A stretch of 64,000 bases of DNA, taken from Providencia stuartii (GTDB taxonomy: Bacteria; Pseudomonadota; Gammaproteobacteria; Enterobacterales; Enterobacteriaceae). The stretch lies in contig UGUC01000002.1 in NCBI GenBank assembly GCA_900455155.1, positions 1,984,001 to 2,048,000 of the forward strand. The letters run 5' to 3'. Below the pieces are notes generated by a model. That model was given only the letters and a program-made list of their open reading frames with translations. It was not told where the DNA came from and ran no database searches. Of this stretch, positions 10,538 through 20,080 are shown in pieces (position 1 is the first letter of the stretch; the number at the start of each line of letters is the position of its first letter). The translations under genes were made by a program, and so were the position numbers.

Positions 10538-10553
10538 TGCACGCGAAATGCAC
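10538..10553 (+). repeat. Arm-type integrase site (left)
   Basis: The 16-mer TGCACGCGAAATGCAC is repeated exactly at 53843-53858, near the other prophage end. Short repeats flanking both cores are typical of tyrosine-integrase arm sites. Confidence 0.65.
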
Positions 10554-10566
10554 GTGCATTTGAAAA

Positions 10567-10597
10567 TAAAACCCCGAGGGTCATTCCTTGGGGTTTT
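10567..10597 (+). terminator. Terminator downstream of ssrA, inside the prophage
   Basis: The stem AAAACCCC..AGG / CCT..GGGGTTTT ends in T. It ends tmRNA transcription before the first phage gene. Confidence 0.75.
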
Positions 10598-10722
10598 CTA
10601 TATGTAACAAAGTGTAATCAGATATTTCATGTTGCTAGGGCGTAAAAATAAGTTATTGATAAATAATTATTCATTCCGTATGAAATATTATTCTCCGATA
10701 AATTTGATATAGGGGATTCAAA

Positions 10723-11076
10723 ATGAAGATGTCTGAATTAATTCAACAACTACAAGACATAGACAAAACCATTCCCTTTGATGCGGATGTTGTGACTGGC
10801 GATGATTTTTTGCCTTGTGAAATTAGCAGGGTTTACCATAATCCCCCTCGTACATATATCCAATTTGAATCCTATGAAGAAGATGAGTGGGGCGATGATC
10901 AGGAAAATAACCGACTTGCATCTATTGTTGAACTATCAACCCGAGCACATATGATAGAACAAATGGTCGAAATGATTGAAAACAATCCTTCCTTTACAAA
11001 ACAAGACATCATCAAAGAATTTACTATCTTGTCTCAAAAAATGCATAGCATGGTCAGCGCTTTAAAAAATACTTGA
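10723..11076 (+). CDS. Hypothetical acidic phage protein
   Basis: A 117-residue acidic protein with AGGGG before the ATG. The middle is rich in Asp/Glu (YEEDEWGDDQEN), followed by a helical tail with EQMVEMIENNP. I do not recognise the family. It is the only + strand gene at the left end, between attL and the tail fibre region, with its own terminator, so it may be expressed from the lysogen. Confidence 0.6.
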   Translation: MKMSELIQQLQDIDKTIPFDADVVTGDDFLPCEISRVYHNPPRTYIQFESYEEDEWGDDQENNRLASIVELSTRAHMIEQMVEMIENNPSFTKQDIIKEFTILSQKMHSMVSALKNT

Positions 11077-11086
11077 TGTGATGAGG

Positions 11087-11112
11087 AGCCGCAGAAATAA
11101 CTGCGGCTTTTT
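11087..11112 (+). terminator. Terminator after the 10723 gene
   Basis: The stem AGCCGCAG / CTGCGGCT is followed by six T, 10 nt past the stop codon. Confidence 0.8.
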
Positions 11113-11121
11113 TGGTAGGTA

Positions 11122-11214
11122 TTACGGCTTTTCTGGCCACTCAATGTTAGGTGCTAAAGAAGTATCAACACGATTTAGTAAAACGCGGTATTTCATCACA
11201 TCAACTACATTCAT
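11122..11214 (-). CDS. Short tail-fibre-assembly-like C-terminal peptide
   Basis: A 30-residue frame starting 2 nt after the tail fibre stop. Its end, YRVLLNRVDTSLAPNIEWPE, resembles the conserved C-terminus of phage tail fibre assembly (Tfa) proteins. The usual N-terminal ~100+ residues are absent, so it is either a remnant or a very short stand-alone version. Confidence 0.5.
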   Translation of the reverse strand: MNVVDVMKYRVLLNRVDTSLAPNIEWPEKP

Positions 11215-11216
11215 AT

Positions 11217-13658
11217 TTATATGACTTTTTGAGAATAATAACTTAATGTAAATGTAACTTGGGTTGTATTATCAGCTGTCATTGCACCTAAGAATCCTCC
11301 GGAAATACCATTGAACGCATTTGCATGTTCTTTGTTTAAACTGTCTATAATTCGAATAGATACACCTTTAGCACTTGTGCCGTTCGCTTGATAGATAAAC
11401 ACTGAAAAGTCATTAGTCGCATCTAAAACAGTCTGCGTCCATGATTCAACAACATCACCAATTAACGCGCCAAAATGAATAACATCGCCAACGCGCTTGA
11501 CAGCAACGCCTGATTTATCAAATTCATTATAATTTGTGATAATTGCAGCGCCGTCTTGCGGAATACCACCATGAACTGTTAATACTGTTTCTCCGCTGTT
11601 TGCAAGAGCAAACCAATTCGGGAGTTTTGAAAAAGCAGTACCATTATACAAGTTACTTGTGACACGATTTGCATCAATAGAGCGCTGAGCAAAAAGCAAT
11701 GCCGACTCTGTTCCACGGCGTGTAATACGTTTTTTAGTGAATTGAGCACCTAATTTTGAACTTCTGTTGATGATTAAAACAGGTAAATAAATTTGCGTCG
11801 GATGACCGCTATAGCGAATGATGATCCTATTTAAGCCTCGTCGTAACTTACAAACGTCAGTACTTAACACTTTACCATCACCGAGTACTGATGATGCTAG
11901 CCCCCCTGATTGGATTAAGTTTTGATAACTTATTCCTGTTTCCAGCCCCGCGGGTGCTTTAACAGTAATATGATGATTTCTGTCATCAGTCGTAAAGTCG
12001 ACAGGACGCGGTTCTAGCGTTATCAGTTCAGAGTCATCGTCGTCACACCATATGTACGTTGATAAATCAACATTTTCAGAATCAATATCCGATTTTGCCA
12101 ACACACCGATTTCTTTAAGTTGTTCAGAACGGTCTAGAATCACTTTGCGAATTGAGTAGTTCTTTTTGCTCGTAACTCCGGTCACTTTCCAGAACTTATC
12201 TGCATTTACAGTACCAACAACTTGACCAGGAACTACTGAGGGTATAAATGTTTCTTCAAAAATTTGCTTTAACATCGCGCCAGCTAAAGCCGCATGTCCC
12301 AACGCTTGCGGATGCGTAACATCTAAAACAGATTCTGAGTTAACATAAACTTCACGCTGAAAACGTAAATCAGTATCAACGAATTCACGCAAATCTTGTG
12401 ATAAATCGAAATATTCGATATTTTTATATTTATCAACAAGCCCACGTTTAACAGCGCTTTCTTGAGCTGAACGATTGAAGTCATTCGCATTAACAGTAAC
12501 AAGACCAACGGCACATCCGTAGCCCCACGCCTTACGAATCACTTTATCAAACTCTTTCATATAGACATCAAAGTTATTTTCTGTGATGTCATTCCAGCCC
12601 ATAGATAGTAAAAATACATCGGGTGCTTTATTCGCATACGCTTTATTTTGAAAGAATCCGTGGTCAAAGTTTCTATAAGCCCACCCATCTGCTAGTTGCT
12701 TCCCCGCGCAGGCCGCGTTATAGAAGCGACAGCGTGATGAACTAAACCGCGATAGCACTTCGTTCATTAACCAGCCGAAATGAGCAAACCAAGACATAGA
12801 CCCACCGCCGCTTGAGTGATCATAGTCAGTTGAAACCAAATTTCGCTCAGGCGCCCCGCCCACTGGATTGTTCGTCCAATCAGGCTTACCATAGGCCCCA
12901 TCAGTGATTGAATCACCAATGATGCCAATACTCACATGAGTCGTGACACCTGATTTACATGACTGATGGATGCGATTGCGAACAGTAAAATCACTACCTT
13001 CATTCGCTTTTTTTACGTCGAAGATGTGCTCATTTCCCCATCGGTCTTTTGTGAGTATTTTCCCTTCGCCCTTGAAAATAGTGACATCATCAGCTGGGAG
13101 AAGGTTACAACGAATAATTAATCCAGCAGGGACATAAACATCTTTCCCGTAGCTATAAATAGCATTTCTGTTATCTGTTATAGTATCGATGACTACATCA
13201 GGTACAAACATAATCGGTAAAATTGAATTATATTTTCCAGCTGCGATCTCTTTCCCCGCGAGTGGTGTAATCGCTTCTGACTCACTATTACCGATGGTAT
13301 TTGAAAGTTTTGTTTTTCCTTTTATTTCTGTTGTCGCATCGGGCACATTCACTTGGCTATCTGAAATAGCATCAGTTACCGCTTTTTGACTCATCACATT
13401 TTTTTCTGATGCTCCTGTCTTTTGTACGATTTCAGGGGCTACATCACTTGCTATTTTTACTATTGCTGTAGCCAACTGATCATCTTTATCTGGGTTTTGT
13501 ACAACCCCAGCTTTGATTAAGACATTAATAATTTCTCTTTGTACAGCCGTAAGCCATGGTCCTTCTAATATTGTTGGCGGAGTTCCTGTTGAAATATTAC
13601 CATTAGTAAATTCGCCGTTTTTATCGGCAGTGTTGGTGACATCACCAATTTTTTTCAT
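11217..13658 (-). CDS. Tail fibre / tailspike protein with SGNH (GDSL) hydrolase domain
   Basis: 813 residues at the end of the tail operon, where host-recognition proteins lie. The N-terminal ~150 residues resemble phage tail-collar/fibre N-termini (TPPTILEGPWLTAVQREIIN). From ~residue 240 an SGNH-hydrolase core follows: block I IGDSITDG (Ser250), block III MGWNDI (Asn356) and block V DVTHP (Asp446, His449). The C-terminal ~330 residues are probably beta-rich. SGNH domains on phage fibres are esterases that can remove O-acetyl groups from surface polysaccharide; the substrate here is inferred. Confidence 0.85.
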   Translation of the reverse strand: MKKIGDVTNTADKNGEFTNGNISTGTPPTILEGPWLTAVQREIINVLIKAGVVQNPDKDDQLATAIVKIASDVAPEIVQKTGASEKNVMSQKAVTDAISDSQVNVPDATTEIKGKTKLSNTIGNSESEAITPLAGKEIAAGKYNSILPIMFVPDVVIDTITDNRNAIYSYGKDVYVPAGLIIRCNLLPADDVTIFKGEGKILTKDRWGNEHIFDVKKANEGSDFTVRNRIHQSCKSGVTTHVSIGIIGDSITDGAYGKPDWTNNPVGGAPERNLVSTDYDHSSGGGSMSWFAHFGWLMNEVLSRFSSSRCRFYNAACAGKQLADGWAYRNFDHGFFQNKAYANKAPDVFLLSMGWNDITENNFDVYMKEFDKVIRKAWGYGCAVGLVTVNANDFNRSAQESAVKRGLVDKYKNIEYFDLSQDLREFVDTDLRFQREVYVNSESVLDVTHPQALGHAALAGAMLKQIFEETFIPSVVPGQVVGTVNADKFWKVTGVTSKKNYSIRKVILDRSEQLKEIGVLAKSDIDSENVDLSTYIWCDDDDSELITLEPRPVDFTTDDRNHHITVKAPAGLETGISYQNLIQSGGLASSVLGDGKVLSTDVCKLRRGLNRIIIRYSGHPTQIYLPVLIINRSSKLGAQFTKKRITRRGTESALLFAQRSIDANRVTSNLYNGTAFSKLPNWFALANSGETVLTVHGGIPQDGAAIITNYNEFDKSGVAVKRVGDVIHFGALIGDVVESWTQTVLDATNDFSVFIYQANGTSAKGVSIRIIDSLNKEHANAFNGISGGFLGAMTADNTTQVTFTLSYYSQKVI

Positions 13659-13711
13659 GACAAATCCTCACTCAATTAAGGTGATAAAGGTTAATTAATA
13701 ATTAAATTTAG

Positions 13712-14309
13712 TTATTCAGAATAACCAATTTGCACAACGGTATGAGGGGGGGATATTTGATTAAATTTACACTTAAGATATCGGTCGCCCCATGACCTGA
13801 GAGGATCTCCACAATAACTGATCCCAGATTTAGCTGATGTTACGTTTGTATCACCGGCATTAATTCGCCATGTGTATAGCCAATCTCCCGTATACAATGA
13901 ATCGCCACATGCTGATATTCCAGCCCTTATCGCCCGAAATTCTGTAATCGTAATTTGATATCCCAATTCATCAGCTAAATGGATAAAAAAGGATTTAGAT
14001 TGCCCTCCTGTAGAAATTAATCTGGAGACAACAGCACCTTGCCTTTTAGGTAAACTGTCCATTTCACCGATTGCACAATCGTCAGGTAATCCTAATGTTT
14101 TTTCCCACTCAGCTAACATCACTGTTGCAGTTTTTTGGAAATGAACCATTCAGCAATTGAATAGAGTCAATATCAGAAATATGATAATTCCATGCTAACC
14201 CTTTAAGAACTGAATACATTGTACTGTCGGGCTTCCAATTCCATGCTAAACCATGAGGGGCTAAACTGATTAGTGCCTTTGTATAATCCTCTACGCTATA
14301 GGCAATCAT
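13712..14309 (-). CDS. Mu gp48-like baseplate protein (DUF2313 / YmfQ family, one frameshift)
   Basis: The N-terminal part starts at 14309 (MIAYSVEDYTKALISLAPHG). The C-terminal part continues with TVMLAEWEKTLGLPDDC and a domain ending in SGISYCGDPLR and CKFNQISPPHT, typical of the DUF2313 tail family. The frames join at a T6 run on + (14131-14136), where one base fewer gives NGSFPKTATVMLAEWE. Restored length is about 198 residues. It overlaps the baseplate J gene start-to-stop, as in Mu-like tails. Confidence 0.85.
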
Positions 14310-15446
14310 GAATAAATGACCTCCCCCCGTATTGGAATTTCACCGATCCCCAATTCAATTTCATCGGGGGGCATAATCAACTTATATCCCACCAATCCTA
14401 ACGCTGCAAAAATGGCGCGATCAATATCTGCGGGGTTAATCGTATTTAATTCAGATGGGTCACTATTGATATAGAAAAAACCATCAATGGCCCCTTCTAA
14501 TTTTCGTCTTGTTTCTTGGTCAATATGCGACAACCCGCTAAACTCAAAATCAATTTTCTTTTCAACTGGAGAGCAAACCCACACTAATGCGGTAACGGAT
14601 TGGAGGTCGTAAAGATAGTCAGCAACGCGCAACTGATCTCCAGTCGCATGGACTTGATAGACTTCTTTTGTTGCTGGACCATCAGTGCCAATCGGAAACC
14701 CACCGTTAGCATTATTGTCACACATGATATAAATACCAACTGATCCCGCGCCTAAAGCTCGACGCCTAATCCATGCTCGCGTTACTCCTGGTACTTCTTT
14801 TGCCCATCCTACATAATCATTAGCATTTCCACCTTGTGATGGATTCTGATAGGCCTCTAATATACGGCTTCTGAATAGTTCTTCTTGTTCAATATCTGCG
14901 CCGCCAACAATAGGCTCAATGGCAACTAACTCTGAAGAAACACCGGGGATGCTAATATCTAAAGCTAATTTAGTTCCGGATGGGCTATTACCGAATGAAC
15001 CGCCACTGTCTTGAGTGGTATTGATATCAGGTAAAAATTGCGACTATTGACAGTAAGGTTTCGCCAGAAGGTTCGATAAAACCTTCCTCTGTCGTTTCAT
15101 ATTGATAACCATCTCCGCGATTGAGTTTACTCCCTTTTCTAATCACACTCCCCGGAAGTCCAACCGCTTTTACAGAGTTGCATTTAGCCTTTTGCGGGGC
15201 TTTTCGATAAATCCGTTTTAATGCCCCCCATCCTGCTAACCATTCATCTGTTGCTGTAAAGGGGGTTGTTTGCTTTGCAATATAGTCTAAATAACCATAA
15301 TGCATATGTGACATCCCTGCAGTCATATCTGCTAATATCTTCATATTAGAGAAACGCAATAATGCCCCTGGTTCTTTTAACTCTGAACGAATGAATTGCT
15401 CGCCCTGCTCCCGTAATTCTGAAAGTGTTTTTCTTTTAAATGGCAT
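14306..15446 (-). CDS. Baseplate J-like protein (Mu gp47 family, one frameshift)
   Basis: The start MPFKRKTLSEL at 15446 has GGAGG 7 nt upstream. The J core appears after a frame break at an A5 run (15033-15037): DISIPGVSSELVAIEPIVGG, then ILEAYQNPSQGGNANDYV and a CDNNANGGFP segment. Restored length is ~380 residues, as in the family. It builds baseplate wedges of the contractile tail. Confidence 0.9.
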
Positions 15447-15448
15447 GG

Positions 15449-15880
15449 TTATGCCTCCCAAACCCAATAAAATCGTAAGTCACCTTTATCACCCGGTCTG
15501 TGATAGCGAATAATCATATTCAGCCTATTTGGGTAAACAATTTGTGTGGCCACCTCAAAAAAAGAAACCACACCATCGTCAACAAGCCATTTAAGTGACT
15601 CTTTGGCATAATCTTCCGCCTTGCTTGCAACAGATTTAGTGAGTTTTTCTCTATCCAGTAACCATAGACGAGAACCAATGTTGTAATTATTACCTAAATC
15701 TCCCCACCAGCCTCTGCGATAACTTTCATCTAATTGGTCATCAGGTTTAGCAACACCATCCGTAAATAAACTAATCATGATGGCGGTTTGTAGATCGTCT
15801 CCCGCCAATAAATCACCAGAACCTTGCAACCAATCCGCTTTATTTGAATTAACATGCCACCAGCTTGAAATATCGGACAT
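15449..15880 (-). CDS. Phage GP46 family baseplate protein
   Basis: 143 residues: ADWLQGSGDLLAGDDLQTAI, SLFTDGVAKPDD and RRGWWGD are typical of the Mu gp46 family (related to T4 gp25). It is intact, contacts its neighbours and is probably translationally coupled within the tail operon. Confidence 0.9.
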   Translation of the reverse strand: MSDISSWWHVNSNKADWLQGSGDLLAGDDLQTAIMISLFTDGVAKPDDQLDESYRRGWWGDLGNNYNIGSRLWLLDREKLTKSVASKAEDYAKESLKWLVDDGVVSFFEVATQIVYPNRLNMIIRYHRPGDKGDLRFYWVWEA

Positions 15881-16467
15881 TAAACTTGCTCCTTGATGGT
15901 ATCACTGGTGATAGTGCTACCACCCGATTGGACATTTTTGACATCATGATCATGGTCGTTATAACTGTCTCTTAATGCTTTCAGTGTCGATTGATTGCCT
16001 TCGCAGTTATCAATAATATCGCCAGTTACTTTTAATAGTGGGGTATTAAGTAAAACCTCTGTTGTTGCATTGACTGTCACTTTATTGGCGTTATTAACTG
16101 TGACATCTTTGTTTTTGGCCTCAATCACAATACCTTCCTCGGTCATTAAAATATGTAGGCCCCATTGGTTATAAAGCACACTTTCACCTGATTTGAGGTT
16201 CTGATGCCTTGATGAAGGATGGTTACTTGCAAATATGATCGCATTTGAGCGATTACCATTTAGATACGCAATTAAAACGTCTGACCCAGCTGGCAATGAT
16301 GATGAAAAACCAAAGTCGGTATAACGAATAGTACCGTCCCTAACTTCCATATTATTTTGGTACTGTACCTTTTGAGAATTGCCTGCATCATCAGATAATG
16401 TGGTTTTACCAAAACCCACCAACATCGCGATCCGTGTTTTGATATCTCTTAATATCTGATTCATCAT
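15880..16467 (-). CDS. Baseplate assembly protein V / tail spike (Mu gp45 family)
   Basis: 195 residues forming the membrane-piercing spike below the tail tube. An N-terminal OB-like segment is followed by beta-repeats (VIEAKNKDVTVNNANKVTV) and a C-terminal HDHDV segment. His-x-His at the apex is known to bind iron in related spikes. It overlaps the gp44-like gene by one base. Confidence 0.9.
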   Translation of the reverse strand: MMNQILRDIKTRIAMLVGFGKTTLSDDAGNSQKVQYQNNMEVRDGTIRYTDFGFSSSLPAGSDVLIAYLNGNRSNAIIFASNHPSSRHQNLKSGESVLYNQWGLHILMTEEGIVIEAKNKDVTVNNANKVTVNATTEVLLNTPLLKVTGDIIDNCEGNQSTLKALRDSYNDHDHDVKNVQSGGSTITSDTIKEQV

Positions 16468-17531
16468 TACATCCTGATCGTTTGATAGAATTCATATGGC
16501 TCAACAATGAATGCTTCAGGAGGCATTAGGGTTAAGATAGCTTTAGTACCATCACTGCCTCGAATAAAAACAACTTCAGATAGCAACCACTGTTTATCTT
16601 CAAGGCCAAATATGGGGATGTTGATAGGAATTAACGTATTGGGTTGCCAAAGTTGATTATCTTTATCTCTCCAACTATCAATGACAACACGTAACTCCTT
16701 AGATCGACCATAACGACGGTTCATTTCCCAATTAATGGCTTCTTGCTCGCGGCGGGCTGTGATTAAATTGCTTTCAACGATAGTGATGTAATTGCGGTAC
16801 CGCATTTTTTCCGCTTCGGGATCTTGCGCTCTTGCATTTTCTACCGAGGAATAATCACCACTCATGGGGGATATTGATAAGGAAACACCAATGTATTCCG
16901 AATACCGGCTTGCCATTGAGTCAGAATAGTTAGCCTCCTCAATGTTCTCACCTTGGGCTACACCGCTGGCCGCAATTTCAGTTCCAGCTCGAGATAAAAA
17001 TAAACTCCCATCTGGGAGTTCATAATAGAGAATGGCTGACCAACGGCAGGTTCGTTCTATAACCTGTTGAGATGACTCCCCCCAATTTAACGTAAACTGA
17101 GGAATAACACGTAGCTGGTTTTCGGGAACATCACTGGTGACATTAATGTCATACCAACTGGCCAGTTTCTTCGCTATCTGTAACGCATTGGATTGACTAA
17201 TAACATTATTTTCCCACTTCGCTGAACAATCGACTAAATCTTGGCATTTGCCTCGTCCTGAAACACGGATCTGATGTTGCGTCTTATTAATAGCAGGGTT
17301 CCAACTATCTATATAGCCAGTAACAACCTTATCTTCACCTATCATCACTTCACAAGGATCCCCCGCTTTCACTAATTGTTTCTCATCCGTTGCTGGATAA
17401 TAGTCCATCAATGACAATTCAAAGTCGCTGGGGAACCGTTCAATCCCACGCGTAATTCGAATACTGTCCCACCCCATAATGCGTTTGCCATTTATGAGCA
17501 ATGAAACTTCATCGTTTTTTATATCACTCAT
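16467..17531 (-). CDS. Baseplate hub protein (Mu gp44 / late control D family)
   Basis: 354 residues with VSLLINGKRIMGWDSIRITRG, the ...DPCEVMIGEDKVVTGYID segment and FTLNWGESSQQVIERTCRW, matching Mu gpP/gp44. It forms the hub connecting the spike to the tube. It is intact and overlaps gp43-like by 4 nt. Confidence 0.92.
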   Translation of the reverse strand: MSDIKNDEVSLLINGKRIMGWDSIRITRGIERFPSDFELSLMDYYPATDEKQLVKAGDPCEVMIGEDKVVTGYIDSWNPAINKTQHQIRVSGRGKCQDLVDCSAKWENNVISQSNALQIAKKLASWYDINVTSDVPENQLRVIPQFTLNWGESSQQVIERTCRWSAILYYELPDGSLFLSRAGTEIAASGVAQGENIEEANYSDSMASRYSEYIGVSLSISPMSGDYSSVENARAQDPEAEKMRYRNYITIVESNLITARREQEAINWEMNRRYGRSKELRVVIDSWRDKDNQLWQPNTLIPINIPIFGLEDKQWLLSEVVFIRGSDGTKAILTLMPPEAFIVEPYEFYQTIRM

Positions 17532-18931
17532 TTTTTCAATGCCTTAAAATTTATGGGCATAAATGCCGGATGACGAGGTGAAACCTCCATTACCAATTCA
17601 TCACTACGACTTGCATCCTGGTAAATTCGATTAGAAACATGTAAAACACTTAACGTTTCAGGTAATGAGTACTGAGTTAAGCGCCCTTTTTCTGAACCCT
17701 TATAAACATACTGAGTTACAACAGCTGCGCGCATTTCATAAAGTAATTGATATGCATCATCCATCCCTAGATCGCCTATTTGGGTTAATGCATTGTCAAG
17801 AATATGGCAAATGTCTCTTTGTTGCCTTGCTGCGTCATTACTGCTACTCGGTAATGTTTGTGTCGAAAGTGTGGCAACTGCCGCTGAAGTGATAACTGAT
17901 AAATAAGCGACTGTCAGTATTGTAACCCGCTTACTTTCTGCATCCTCTTGGTATTCTGGATATTCAAATAACGATAACTGCGAAAGTAAGTGAATTCTAC
18001 GGTCAATGGAACTGGCCAGCTCCATCATTTTCGCTATAGTGCCTTGGGTATGTTGGCAAAATTGTTCGAGGTCTTTCGCTTGCTGAACTAACTCAAGTTG
18101 CTGAGATAGATTCTCTCGACCTATTGTGATAGCTGTTAATTGCTTATCTACAATTGTTGATTCATCATCATTTAATTCAGTAATAAACTTTTTACCTGTC
18201 GCACCCGAAACTGAACCGCCCAATTTACCACTCTGATAACGGCCATACTGGTCTGAACCAAACACACTACCTAATGAATCACTCAAGTTTGTGGCTTCAT
18301 TAACCGTTTTTTCAGCCATCATGACCCAAAAACTTGCTGTTCGTTTTATCGTTTCTAATGTCTGAGTAACCGCTCTCATCTCGCCTTTGATAAGAGAAAT
18401 ATATTTGGCAGCCATTGTCGTGGCTGTTTTTAGCCAATTTTTAGAAGTTAAGATGCCTGAATTTTCTGATTCTGTTATTGCGAAAACTTTCAACCCAGAT
18501 TCAATCACCACCAGCTCGAATTCAAACACACGACCATTTTCAGCATTTTCATTAATTCGTAATCCACTTTCAGTCACATTTACAGTTAGCTCACCAAGCG
18601 TGGGATGAATTAACGTTCCTGTATTGCCTTCTTCACAAGCCGCAATCAAGTTATCACGCTGAGTAAATACATCTGGTGCGTCATAAACCAAGCTATCTTG
18701 AATTAAAAAGCCTTTAATTGTGATCCGTCGAGTGCTACGACCTAAATCTTCAACCCATGCCTGATCTCGATAAGGGTATTCATGTACCGCTACACGGCGA
18801 CCAAATACACCCTCGCCCGACATAACGCCAAACGGAACACCACGAAATGAAGCCTGACGCAAATGTTCAGCCCATGACCATGAGCTATCCTCTCCCAATA
18901 AAGAAGATAATGCGTTTTGAATTAATGCCAT
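17528..18931 (-). CDS. Tail/DNA circulation protein (Mu gp43 / gpN family)
   Basis: 467 residues with the DNA_circ_N signature: LRQASFRGVPFGV, VFGRRVAVHEYPYRDQAWVEDLGR, ITIKGFLIQ. It is needed for tail assembly in Mu. The upstream neighbour is not the tape measure gene directly, as it is in Mu; a two-gene insert with its own terminator lies between. Confidence 0.92.
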   Translation of the reverse strand: MALIQNALSSLLGEDSSWSWAEHLRQASFRGVPFGVMSGEGVFGRRVAVHEYPYRDQAWVEDLGRSTRRITIKGFLIQDSLVYDAPDVFTQRDNLIAACEEGNTGTLIHPTLGELTVNVTESGLRINENAENGRVFEFELVVIESGLKVFAITESENSGILTSKNWLKTATTMAAKYISLIKGEMRAVTQTLETIKRTASFWVMMAEKTVNEATNLSDSLGSVFGSDQYGRYQSGKLGGSVSGATGKKFITELNDDESTIVDKQLTAITIGRENLSQQLELVQQAKDLEQFCQHTQGTIAKMMELASSIDRRIHLLSQLSLFEYPEYQEDAESKRVTILTVAYLSVITSAAVATLSTQTLPSSSNDAARQQRDICHILDNALTQIGDLGMDDAYQLLYEMRAAVVTQYVYKGSEKGRLTQYSLPETLSVLHVSNRIYQDASRSDELVMEVSPRHPAFMPINFKALKK

Positions 18932-18947
18932 GGGAACTCCAGAAATG

Positions 18948-18969
18948 AAAAAAGCCGCAGAAGCGGCTT
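18948..18969 (-). terminator. Terminator inside the tail operon, after the 19005 gene
   Basis: On the minus strand AAGCCGC-TTCT-GCGGCTT is followed by six T. It lies between the cargo gene at 19005 and the gp43-like gene, so late transcripts must read through it (Q-type antitermination). Confidence 0.75.
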
Positions 18970-19004
18970 GGTGGTTATTTATAAAAATTTGTTGTTAATA
19001 TATT

Positions 19005-19397
19005 CTACTCACCTGTGTACGATTCAAATAACCTCTGGTCATACATATCATAAATAACAACTACACGACCATCATCAAGATAAAGAACTGATCTTTGCGG
19101 TGTCAATATCTTAAACTTAATCACGTTGACCGTTTTATTATTATGTTTATCGTGTAACGTTGCATAGTTTTCATCTAAATAACAGAGTGTTCCATTGTCA
19201 TTATAGAACCATGCTGTTTTCTGTGAGCATTTATTTTCTGAATGATTAATTAAACCCCAACCAAAAATAACAACAATGCATGTTGATGATATTAACAAAA
19301 AATATCTAGCTAATTTCCGATACCATGTAGGCTTCTTAAAAAACGAAATAATGACTGACGCTAGAAAAATCACTACAAAAACCTGATAAAGGCTCAT
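19005..19397 (-). CDS. Small membrane protein, probable cargo (moron)
   Basis: 130 residues. Two hydrophobic segments lie near the N-terminus (about residues 2-20 and 30-50), followed by a soluble ~75-residue tail (KTVNVIKFKIL, DDGRVVVIYDMYD). I do not recognise the family. It sits with the 19412 gene in an insert between tail genes and is followed by a terminator. Co-transcription with 19412 is likely (14 nt gap). Confidence 0.6.
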   Translation of the reverse strand: MSLYQVFVVIFLASVIISFFKKPTWYRKLARYFLLISSTCIVVIFGWGLINHSENKCSQKTAWFYNDNGTLCYLDENYATLHDKHNNKTVNVIKFKILTPQRSVLYLDDGRVVVIYDMYDQRLFESYTGE

Positions 19398-19411
19398 TGA
19401 CGTTCCCTTAT

Positions 19412-20071
19412 TTATTTTGCCGGCTCAATATTTTCGACCAAACACATAACTGGAGTATAGTGATGCCCTGTATGAGCATGGTATAAGTTACAAGTAACCC
19501 ATGCCTTACTGTTTATGTTGTTTTCAAAATAACGCCACTGACTTTTATCTGTCATCGCCAATTGCATGACTGCAACCCCCCATTCACCCGGCTCATCTGA
19601 TTCCGCTTCATCAGGTGTTCTTGACGAAACGGATATAACATCATCAGTTCTGATTGAAGGGTAGCCACCAGATGCTTTGGATTCTCTAGTTAGCGTTCCT
19701 TTGATTTTAACTGACGACCCATAATAGTAAGTGGTTCCAGAAACATCCTGTTCCTCAATAGGGTGACTTGCAGCAACATTTCTATAAATAACCGTTGAGC
19801 GTTTATACCAATCTAGCAAACACTGTTTTGTATCACAGTTTTTAGTTCTAAGATCCCAATTTTTCTTAGCTAGCTTTTTAAATTCGTCACTGTTACCAGT
19901 GACTAACTTTGCCTGTAAGTAATCAACATATAATTCGTCATCTGCTTTAGATAATTCAGGTGTATTACAAATTAGCTTTTCCACATCACTATGGGCTTTA
20001 TTGCAATCAAAGCTCGCCGCATATGTTATAGATGGAATTAATAACACTACAAATAATAGTAATTTAGTCAT
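19412..20071 (-). CDS. Secreted LprI-like (DUF1311) protein with DUF4431-like C-terminus
   Basis: A signal peptide (MTKLLLFVVLLIPSITYAA) is followed by an LprI/DUF1311-type domain: SFDCNKAHSDVEKLICN, LSKADDELYVDYLQAK, DLRTKNCDTKQCLLDWYKR, with paired Cys. LprI of M. tuberculosis inhibits lysozyme. The second half (IKGTLTRESKASGGYPSI, AWVTCNLYHAHTGHHYTPV) resembles DUF4431 of periplasmic proteins. 219 residues. The position between tape measure and gp43 genes suggests lysogenic-conversion cargo. Lysozyme inhibition here is only an analogy. Confidence 0.7.
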   Translation of the reverse strand: MTKLLLFVVLLIPSITYAASFDCNKAHSDVEKLICNTPELSKADDELYVDYLQAKLVTGNSDEFKKLAKKNWDLRTKNCDTKQCLLDWYKRSTVIYRNVAASHPIEEQDVSGTTYYYGSSVKIKGTLTRESKASGGYPSIRTDDVISVSSRTPDEAESDEPGEWGVAVMQLAMTDKSQWRYFENNINSKAWVTCNLYHAHTGHHYTPVMCLVENIEPAK

Positions 20072-20080
20072 TGATATTCT

